From JACMPA01 sp035564115 (GTDB lineage Bacteria > Patescibacteriota > Saccharimonadia > Saccharimonadales > UBA4665), in the NCBI GenBank assembly GCA_035564115.1, contig DATMTN010000020.1:1-17509 (forward strand): DNA of 17,509 bases, written 5' to 3'. Under the pieces are notes generated by a model, which saw only the letters and a program-made list of their open reading frames with translations, was not told where the DNA came from and made no database searches. The translations under genes were made by a program, and so were the position numbers. Positions 12,218 through 17,509 of this stretch are shown in pieces (position 1 is the stretch's first letter; every line of letters starts with the position of its first letter).

Positions 12218-14419
12218 ATGAAGCAAGCTGTCCGAATCCTGCAGCGTATCTGGCTGCCTCTTTTCCTGCTGACTGCTCTGAGCTGGCTATTTGCGCCAGC
12301 CTATTATCATAATCACTTCGGTGGACTGCAGTATATTAGTGCTTACGAAAGTGGCCGCCTCAGCCTGAGCTGGGTATTCCGATTGGGCGATGTTATCTCG
12401 GGCCTACTACTGGTGCTCGCGCCATGGATATTTGACCTACTGAAGGTTAACCGGCCAATCAGTGTTATGGTGGCACTCATTGGGCTGCTGTCGGCAATTG
12501 ATGGCATCTTCGACAACGAGTGCCTCGCTACTATGCATGGCTGCACAGGTTGGGCGCTGGCCAGTAGTCGCGTGCATGACACTGAATCGGTGCTGATAGT
12601 TTTTGCCATATTGGCAGTGGCGGTTTATCACGCCTGGAAGTACCGGCGGCAGCTGAGCCTGGCATTCGTGTTGGCCCAACTGGCTATTGGTCTGCTCGAT
12701 ATCAGTGGATTGCTCGACAAACAGGCGATAGCGGTCAGCCAATACCTGTATGAGGTGCTGGCTATTAGCTGGTTGGCATGGCTGCTAGCGACGTTTGCAC
12801 CACTGGCAACCACCCGGCACAGCGAGACGATTCGACGACTGTTCGGGCTCTGGACGGCGTTGAACGGGGCAGTTGCCCTCATAGTTACCCTGACGCATCA
12901 CCGCGTGTTGGCGCCGCTGTTTGATGTCAGTTTGTCGCACAGTTCGGCCTTGGTTGGACAGCATGGGGTTGTGGCAGGGGTGCTGATGCTCTATCTGGCA
13001 CGGCATGTCTACCAGGGACAGCGCCGAGCCGCTATCTTACTACTGGCGATATTTGGCTCACAGATTATTAAATATAGCGTGCTGACGCCGTCGCCAGTGT
13101 TGCTGGCGGTAAACTTGGCGTCGTTTGTGTTGCTGTTGTACGCCCGACGGGCTTTTGACCGTAACATTTTGCCGCTGCCGCTCGCGTCCCGTCTCAAGGA
13201 TGTTGCTGTCGTGGCTGTTGGTGTGACACTCGCTGTCACGGCCAGCGTTATCATCGGCAGCGCGGCCGGTCACGGCTCGGCACTGCACGATAGCATAGCT
13301 GACTCATATCAGAATTCACTCCACCTGGCACGGCATGATCGTGCACGCCTGGAGCACCAACTGTCATATCGTAATAAGGTAGTCACCGAGACGTTGGTAT
13401 TTGCGCTCCTGGCACTGGCGGCCTGGATTTTCTTCCGACCAGCCCGGTTGCCGTACGGCTTTGATGCGGCCGAACTGAGACATGCTGAATCGCTCCTGGA
13501 ACGCTATAGTACGAGCACCGAGGATTTCTTCAAACTCTGGCCCGAAGACAAACTGTATTACTTCGCGCAGAATGGCTTCGTGGCCTACAAGTTGGTAGGG
13601 GGTACTGTGTTTGCGCTGCCCGATCCGATTGCTCCACCTGAGCAGGTGGAGGCGCTGCTGGACGAATTTACCACCTACTGTCGTGACCATGGCTGGCTAG
13701 TTTGTTTCCTGGCAGTACCGGCAGATTCTGAGCGCCTGTACGCCCAGGCTGGTTTCAAGAGTGTCAAGATGGGGTCGAGCGCCGTTATCAAGGTAAATGA
13801 ATTCGTAGAACAGACCAGTCGTGACAAGTGGTGGCGCTGGCAGCGTAATCGTGGCACGAAGGCGGGGCTGACTTATGAATTCCTCACGCCTTCACACGAC
13901 ACCAGCTTGATGACTGAGCTCAAGGTGGTATCGGATGCCTGGCTGGCAGACGGTGAGCACCGCGAACAGGGCTTTGCCCTCGGCTATTTTGATCCGCACT
14001 ACTTGAGTAAATGTCCGCTGCACCTGCTGCGTGATGCTAACGGCATAGTGGTTGCTTTTGCTAATGAGCTGCCGGTGTATGGTGAGCAATTCCAGCGCAC
14101 CGTCGATCTTATCCGCTACATGCCTGGCCAGAATGGTACGATGCCATTCCTGCTGTTGAATGTCATTGAGCAACTGGCTACCGATGGCTCAGCTCAGACG
14201 TTTGATCTGGGATTTGTGCCACTGGCTGGAATTGATTCGAACCTGCTGAAGATTGTTCGCCGTCTGGCGGCTGGCCGGTTTTCGTCACTCGGACTTGAGC
14301 AGTTCAAGAACAAGTTTGATCCCGACTGGCAGGTGAGTTATCTGTTGTATGACGGTGATGTGGTCGATCTGGCGCGCATCGCAACGAGCTTGGAAGCAGC
14401 GCTCAAAAAGACCGGTTAG
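12218..14419 (+). CDS. MprF/LysX-like phosphatidylglycerol lysyltransferase with extra membrane module
   Basis: The C-terminal part (about 415-725) is the aminoacyl-phosphatidylglycerol synthase domain (DUF2156/LPG_synthase_C), which transfers an amino acid, often lysine, from aminoacyl-tRNA to phosphatidylglycerol. Marks are LPDPIAPPEQVEALLDEF (467-484), the tandem GNAT-like half with FALGYFDPHYL (586-596) and LEQFKNKFDPDW (693-704). Before it lie about ten membrane helices. Residues 205-315 resemble the short mycobacterial LysX membrane region (LFGLWTALNGAVAL, then GQRRAA and RRAFDR). Residues 1-200 form an additional module of five or six helices, with Cys102 and Cys109 in the segment ECLATMHGC, reminiscent of DUF998-type proteins. 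A soluble charged loop spans 351-388. The full eight-helix flippase of MprF is not obvious. ATG 12218 is chosen from the -10 at 12205. Product lipid and amino acid are inferred, not shown. Confidence 0.85.
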   Translation: MKQAVRILQRIWLPLFLLTALSWLFAPAYYHNHFGGLQYISAYESGRLSLSWVFRLGDVISGLLLVLAPWIFDLLKVNRPISVMVALIGLLSAIDGIFDNECLATMHGCTGWALASSRVHDTESVLIVFAILAVAVYHAWKYRRQLSLAFVLAQLAIGLLDISGLLDKQAIAVSQYLYEVLAISWLAWLLATFAPLATTRHSETIRRLFGLWTALNGAVALIVTLTHHRVLAPLFDVSLSHSSALVGQHGVVAGVLMLYLARHVYQGQRRAAILLLAIFGSQIIKYSVLTPSPVLLAVNLASFVLLLYARRAFDRNILPLPLASRLKDVAVVAVGVTLAVTASVIIGSAAGHGSALHDSIADSYQNSLHLARHDRARLEHQLSYRNKVVTETLVFALLALAAWIFFRPARLPYGFDAAELRHAESLLERYSTSTEDFFKLWPEDKLYYFAQNGFVAYKLVGGTVFALPDPIAPPEQVEALLDEFTTYCRDHGWLVCFLAVPADSERLYAQAGFKSVKMGSSAVIKVNEFVEQTSRDKWWRWQRNRGTKAGLTYEFLTPSHDTSLMTELKVVSDAWLADGEHREQGFALGYFDPHYLSKCPLHLLRDANGIVVAFANELPVYGEQFQRTVDLIRYMPGQNGTMPFLLLNVIEQLATDGSAQTFDLGFVPLAGIDSNLLKIVRRLAAGRFSSLGLEQFKNKFDPDWQVSYLLYDGDVVDLARIATSLEAALKKTG

Positions 14420-14421
14420 CT

Positions 14422-14430
14422 TGGTATACT
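14422..14430 (+). promoter_or_regulatory. Distal extended -10 promoter for the FMN reductase
   Basis: TGG plus TATACT (14422-14430) lies right after the MprF-like gene's stop. A start near 14437 would give a leader of about 72 nt that includes the repeated AGCATAT elements. No good -35 is visible. Confidence 0.45.
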
Positions 14431-14459
14431 GAAAGCACGCAGCAATAGGCAAGCCTGTA

Positions 14460-14501
14460 AGCATATTCTGAGTACTGAAAAGCATATCCAGATGATATGC
14501 T
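14460..14501. promoter_or_regulatory. Candidate operator: three AGCATAT boxes overlapping a promoter
   Basis: AGCATAT occurs at 14460-14466 and again at 14481-14487, exactly 21 bp (two helical turns) apart. AGCATATC (14481-14488) is also repeated in inverted form as GATATGCT (14494-14501), a perfect 8-bp palindrome with a 5-bp spacer. The right arm covers an extended -10 (TGA plus TATGCT, 14493-14501) whose start would fall at 14508, just before ATG 14509. Bound protein would block this promoter. The same palindrome could form an RNA hairpin in the longer transcript. Confidence 0.5.
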
Positions 14502-14508
14502 GAGATAC

Positions 14509-15066
14509 ATGGACAATACGATTACTCTCGCGGTGCTGGCTGGCACGACCCGTGCCCAGCGCCAATCTATCAAAGCCGCTTATTATATTGCTGATTTTGC
14601 CCACCAGTTGCCAGGTGTCGAAGTTATCTTTGTAGATCCAGCTGACTTTAATTTCCCAGGTGATGGCAATGACCCGGAGGGCAAAGACCCGCGCTACACC
14701 GAAATTGTCGCCAAGGCCGATGCGTTCTTTATCGTCACGCCCGAATACAACCATAGTTTTCCTGGGAGCTTGAAACGCATGCTCGACAGTGAGCTGCAGC
14801 TGTACAATCACAAGCCGGTGGCTTTTGCTGGCGCTAGCAATGGGAATTGGGGCGGGGTACGTGCCGTAGAATCGCTGCTGACCGCTATCCGCGAAACTGG
14901 ATTAGTGGCACTGAGCTGGGATATCTATTTTCCGTTTGTCCACACAATGTTTGTCGATGATGGCACGATCCTAGAAGAGCACCGCGAACGCTACGAACGA
15001 AACCTCGGAAAGCTGTTCGATGAACTACTGTGGATGGCTCGATTGTTCAAAGCGGCGCGGACATAA
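14509..15066 (+). CDS. NAD(P)H-dependent FMN reductase (flavodoxin-like)
   Basis: A 185-residue flavodoxin-like oxidoreductase of the NADPH-dependent FMN/quinone/azo reductase family. The first strand and phosphate loop VLAGTTRAQRQS (9-20) bind FMN phosphate. TPEYNHSFPGSLKRMLD (77-93) is the family's second FMN-binding signature. FAGASNGNWGG follows as the third flavin loop. It is cytoplasmic and probably dimeric, and it reduces flavins, quinones or nitro/azo compounds with a cofactor tightly bound. I take ATG 14509 rather than the in-frame ATG 14497 because 14497 lies inside the predicted -10 element and the fold begins at residues 4-10. The gene stands alone, with a palindromic operator candidate directly upstream that suggests control by a repressor. 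Confidence 0.9.
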   Translation: MDNTITLAVLAGTTRAQRQSIKAAYYIADFAHQLPGVEVIFVDPADFNFPGDGNDPEGKDPRYTEIVAKADAFFIVTPEYNHSFPGSLKRMLDSELQLYNHKPVAFAGASNGNWGGVRAVESLLTAIRETGLVALSWDIYFPFVHTMFVDDGTILEEHRERYERNLGKLFDELLWMARLFKAART

Positions 15067-15071
15067 TTTAC

Positions 15072-15100
15072 TTGCAGTAACGTAGGCGTAGTCGTATCCT
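15072..15100 (+). promoter_or_regulatory. Promoter of the 343-aa ORF (leaderless)
   Basis: TTGCAG (15072-15077), a 17-bp spacer and TATCCT (15095-15100) predict a start at about 15107, one nt before ATG 15108. No Shine-Dalgarno sequence is present, in agreement with a leaderless mRNA. Confidence 0.65.
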
Positions 15101-15107
15101 AAAGCCA

Positions 15108-16139
15108 ATGGCCCAGGGAGAACAAAAACCTGAAAGCAGTGGTGGGTTTTCTGATTCGCTCGACGAACGCGTCGCGTACTGGCAGCACGAATTGGCACTG
15201 GTTGCTGGCACTGACGAGCTGAAACATGTTAAGGCTCGCGCGGTGAACGCTTGCAATGAGTTGCTTGAGCACCAAGGCTCAGTCTGCACATTCAATGGTA
15301 ACGGTGTGTATCCAGTTGTAAATCAGCATGCCGCAGTCACGGTGGCTGCAGGAGATATATCTGGCCAGGGTTTCGACAGGGGCTTTAGCGTGCACGATTT
15401 CCTGAACAACGACAATCCCAGGCTGTACCGGACCTTTTTCTTGGGGTCTTTCAAAGTAACGCCACACCCGGTGGCGCCACGAAATGTTGAGCTGATGGCG
15501 TTCTTGGCGCCTGATTGCTCGGTAATCCCAAACTACGAGGTCGACGCGGCATTGTTGCCGCAGACACCAGAACTCGCCGATCGACCATTGGACTTCGGTG
15601 ATTTATTCGACGGCATCTACGAAGACTCCCACAAGTTCCGCCGAGTACTGGCCTCGCGGAAGTTTCGGAAGCTCGACCTGACCCAACAACGTACTGCCAT
15701 TGATTCCTTTGTGTCGCGCAGCGAGCAACGCTATGACGTCCGGGATATGGGCATCATGATCGAGGACGCGCAGTATTGTTGCCGTGTCGACCAAGAAGCT
15801 ACCAATGGCTATGAATTTATCGACCTGAATGGCACGACGATCGAAGGTGTCGTTTTGGGGCTCGGCAGCCTTGAACGCAACCGCCTCAATTCCGCTCCGA
15901 TTCGTCAGACCCGGGATCTTGTAAGCCACGCGGCTGGTCTATGCTTACTCATGCACATAGAGTCCGCCACAGATCCGACGGGTCTCAGCGCCGGTGATAT
16001 TATTGCGCTGCCGACTGCCGACCAAGAATTCGAGCTGGCATTCCAAATGCACACTAAAACCTTAGATCTCTCCAAGTGGTTCAGAGCTGTTAGCCAGAGC
16101 GGCGGTGAAGACTCTGGGGCGGGCGAGATGGCGGGTTAG
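15108..16139 (+). CDS. Unknown soluble protein, 343 aa
   Basis: I do not recognise this protein. Residues 1-16 look disordered. Residues 17-58 form an amphipathic helix region (DERVAYWQHELALV, then VKARAVNACNELLEHQG). An alternating alpha/beta body follows to about 325, with GNGVYPVVNQ (64-73), a helical stretch at 173-207, and strand-rich GYEFIDLNGTTIEGVVLGLG (234-253). The acidic Gly/Ser tail (330-343) is flexible. Cysteines include a CC pair (224-225). No signal peptide or membrane segment is present, so it is probably cytoplasmic. Transcription is from its own leaderless promoter, with a separate promoter for the next gene. Codon use is like that of the neighbouring housekeeping genes, so nothing suggests recent transfer. 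It may be a lineage-specific family. Confidence 0.85.
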   Translation: MAQGEQKPESSGGFSDSLDERVAYWQHELALVAGTDELKHVKARAVNACNELLEHQGSVCTFNGNGVYPVVNQHAAVTVAAGDISGQGFDRGFSVHDFLNNDNPRLYRTFFLGSFKVTPHPVAPRNVELMAFLAPDCSVIPNYEVDAALLPQTPELADRPLDFGDLFDGIYEDSHKFRRVLASRKFRKLDLTQQRTAIDSFVSRSEQRYDVRDMGIMIEDAQYCCRVDQEATNGYEFIDLNGTTIEGVVLGLGSLERNRLNSAPIRQTRDLVSHAAGLCLLMHIESATDPTGLSAGDIIALPTADQEFELAFQMHTKTLDLSKWFRAVSQSGGEDSGAGEMAG

Positions 16140-16183
16140 GCACTACACTTCGTTATCGATGACGTGCTCGGCTCGACACGAGT

Positions 16184-16192
16184 TGGTATAGT
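16184..16192 (+). promoter_or_regulatory. Extended -10 promoter of the DUF427 operon
   Basis: TGG plus TATAGT (16184-16192) forms an extended -10, and the -35 is poor. A start near 16199 gives a leader of about 33 nt ending in AAGGAG (16220-16225), 6 nt before ATG 16232. A short CTCG-ACA-CGAG repeat (16172-16182) lies just upstream. Confidence 0.6.
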
Positions 16193-16231
16193 AGAAACAG
16201 CGCAATAGATATATGTAATAAGGAGATACCC

Positions 16232-16525
16232 ATGAAAGCAGTACTGAATGACAAGGTTGTGGCCGAAGCCGACAAGGCTGAACTTATCTATATCGAGGGT
16301 AACTGGTATTTTCCGCCAACAAGCGCCAAGCAGGAGTCGTTTAGTAAGAGTCCTACACCGTACACTTGTCCCTGGAAGGGCGTCTGTCAGTACTGGAACG
16401 TCGACGGCGCGAAGGACGCGGCCTGGAGTTACCCCGAGCCTATGCCCAGTGGCATCGAGCGCGTCGGTAAAGACTTTAGCGGCTACTATGCCTTCGACCA
16501 GGCCCAGGTTCAGGTGACTGAATAG
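16232..16525 (+). CDS. DUF427 domain protein
   Basis: A 97-residue protein that matches the DUF427 (PF04248) pattern from memory: an N-terminal strand pair, the NWYFPP segment (24-29), then TPYTCPWKGVCQYWNV (42-57), in which most members have CPWKG followed by an aromatic-rich strand, then the AAWSYPEP segment (63-70) and a final GYYAF (84-88). The family is a small beta-rich fold of unsettled function that often sits beside metabolic enzymes. A good AAGGAG ribosome site precedes ATG 16232. Its stop TAG overlaps the GTG start of the next gene by one base, so the two proteins are made together. Cysteines 46 and 52 are visible. It is cytoplasmic. Confidence 0.85.
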   Translation: MKAVLNDKVVAEADKAELIYIEGNWYFPPTSAKQESFSKSPTPYTCPWKGVCQYWNVDGAKDAAWSYPEPMPSGIERVGKDFSGYYAFDQAQVQVTE

Positions 16526-16968
16526 TGGCCGCTGGAACTATTGTTCTGTGTTCTAGCGCCAACTTCTACCAGCACGTCAACGATCTCGCCGACGAGCTCG
16601 AGAAGCTTGGTTTTATAGCGGTAGTTCCGCACAATGCCAAGATGATGAAGGAATCGGGCAATTACGACCCGGCCGCTTACAAAACCTGGTATGGCAATGC
16701 CGATGACTTCGACAAAAAGGCGCAGTACATGCGCTGGCATTTCGATGAGATTGCCAAGGGGGATGCCGTCCTGGTTGTGAATGATACCAAACACGGTGTT
16801 GACGGCTATATTGGCAGTAACGTACTGCTGGAGATGGGACTGGCGTTCTATCTGCATAAGCCAATCTTTATCTTGAATCCGGTCGATACCAGCCTGGCCA
16901 ACTACGAAGAAGTCTACGGCATGGCACCAGTGTTCCTGGCCAGCGACTTGAGTAAAATTAGCTTTTAG
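16525..16968 (+). CDS. Nucleoside 2-deoxyribosyltransferase-like protein
   Basis: A 147-residue Rossmann-like protein with the layout of the nucleoside 2-deoxyribosyltransferase superfamily, whose members cleave or exchange N-glycosidic bonds. Seen are the first strand GTIVLCSS with a short loop (4-11), a helix, the strand FIAVVPH (30-36), the strand DAVLVVND (80-87), and GYIGSNVLLEMGLAFYLHKPIFIL (94-117), where Glu103 in LLEMG fits the catalytic glutamate and the rest is the typical helix-strand end. The start is GTG at 16525, overlapping the TAG of DUF427, with AGGTGA at 16511-16516 as ribosome site. Substrate is unknown. A nucleotide hydrolase or a non-catalytic sensor is possible. The 3' end overlaps the convergent msrA stop by 4 bases. 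Confidence 0.6.
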   Translation: MAAGTIVLCSSANFYQHVNDLADELEKLGFIAVVPHNAKMMKESGNYDPAAYKTWYGNADDFDKKAQYMRWHFDEIAKGDAVLVVNDTKHGVDGYIGSNVLLEMGLAFYLHKPIFILNPVDTSLANYEEVYGMAPVFLASDLSKISF

Positions 16969-17498
16969 ACTGTCTTTTTGAGCCGAGTAGCAAACTTCTG
17001 GCGGAGTTTGGTGATTTTGGGGTCGATCACGACCATACAGTAGCCGGCGTTTGGATTACGATTGAAATAGTCCTGCATGTACTCATCGGCTGGCCAGAAT
17101 GCCTCGTAGGGCACGAGCTGAGTAACAATTGGGTCTGCATAGAGAGTAGGAGCAAAGTTGGTAATCATATCTGTGGCAATCTGCTTTTGCTCGGCATCGT
17201 GATACAGAATGATGCTGCGATAGATTTCGCCTACGTCATTACCCTGGCGGTTCAGGGTGGTTGGATCGTGCATCACGAAAAATATTTCCAAGATGTCGCG
17301 GTAGGTAATAACGGCCGGGTCGAAGGTGACCTGCACTACTTCGGCGTGGCCGGTGCCACCAGCGTAAACCTGATCGACAGTCGGATGCTCGGCCGTGCCG
17401 CCACTGTAGCCAGATATGACTGACTCAACGCCTTCGATGCGCTGGTAAAACGCCTCGAGGCACCAATAACAGCCACCACCGATTGTTGCTTGTTGCAT
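16965..17498 (-). CDS. msrA: Peptide methionine sulfoxide reductase A
   Basis: MsrA reduces the S-epimer of methionine sulfoxide in proteins and in free form. The 177-residue protein has the catalytic GCYWC (9-13; Cys10 nucleophile, with a second Cys at 13), the family blocks GYSGG (30-34), GGTGHAEVVQVTFDP (47-61), HDPTTLNRQGNDVG (77-90) and YRS (93-95), and the C-terminal GYCMVVIDPK (152-161) with resolving Cys154. GCYWC replaces the more common GCFWC. There is no signal peptide, so it is cytoplasmic, and no fused MsrB domain. It is on the minus strand and converges with the plus-strand gene, with the two stops overlapping in TTAG. Only 11 bases upstream of its ATG are in the window, so its promoter cannot be judged. 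Confidence 0.97.
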   Translation of the reverse strand: MQQATIGGGCYWCLEAFYQRIEGVESVISGYSGGTAEHPTVDQVYAGGTGHAEVVQVTFDPAVITYRDILEIFFVMHDPTTLNRQGNDVGEIYRSIILYHDAEQKQIATDMITNFAPTLYADPIVTQLVPYEAFWPADEYMQDYFNRNPNAGYCMVVIDPKITKLRQKFATRLKKTV

Positions 17499-17509
17499 AG
17501 GTATATTGT

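Noticed and set aside
16166..16183. Short CTCG/CGAG inverted repeat as terminator of the 343-aa gene
   Set aside because: Only 4 bp of stem, with no T-run.
1..17509. UGA recoding as in SR1/Gracilibacteria
   Set aside because: TGA ends the prenyl synthase and CPBP genes, and no frame needs UGA read through.

Overview
The window looks like a compact bacterial chromosome of roughly 50% GC, most likely Patescibacteria/CPR and probably Saccharibacteria (TM7). This lineage call is inference. It rests on minimal intergenic space, a ProRS without the usual bacterial insertion domain, a class I lysyl-tRNA synthetase, a reduced frr-uppS-rseP-proS cluster, several proteins with no recognisable family, and many genes whose promoter -10 lies directly before the start codon, which implies leaderless mRNAs. 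TGA is used as a stop (5224-5226 and 8006-8008), so this is not a UGA-recoding SR1/Gracilibacteria genome. I see no rRNA, tRNA, CRISPR array, insertion sequence or phage gene.

Layout. (1) 1-3542 holds two proteins I cannot assign. One is a 336-aa acidic soluble protein behind a near-consensus promoter. The other is a 711-aa protein ending in six tandem repeats of 71-72 residues that resemble MerR/excisionase-type winged helices. A 309-bp spacer between them carries an inverted repeat, two promoters and a possible 33-aa ORF. (2) 3543-9401 is a rearranged form of the ancient frr-uppS-cdsA-dxr-rseP-proS cluster: frr, a trans-polyprenyl diphosphate synthase, uppS, rseP, a CPBP membrane protease and proS. 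cdsA and dxr are absent. (3) 9402-12122 holds greA, a 53-aa two-helix membrane protein, class I lysS and a small HExxHxxGxxH zincin. (4) 12123-15066 holds an MprF/LysX-like lysyl-phosphatidylglycerol synthase with an extra N-terminal membrane module, then an NAD(P)H-dependent FMN reductase behind a candidate operator. (5) 15067-17498 holds an unknown 343-aa soluble protein, a coupled pair (DUF427 and a nucleoside deoxyribosyltransferase-like protein) and a convergent msrA.

How the genes fit together. The two prenyl synthases probably act in sequence to make the undecaprenyl lipid carrier. LysRS supplies Lys-tRNA both to translation and, plausibly, to the nearby MprF-like enzyme. RseP, the CPBP protease and the zincin suggest membrane and protein quality control. 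The FMN reductase and MsrA suggest redox defence.

The most interesting regulatory signal is in front of proS (8011-8135). A probable leaderless 24-codon ORF carries four CCG proline codons. Immediately before the first of them lies an 8-nt element complementary to the proS Shine-Dalgarno region. This is what one would expect of a proline-responsive translational attenuator. The most interesting protein is the six-repeat protein at 1407-3542.
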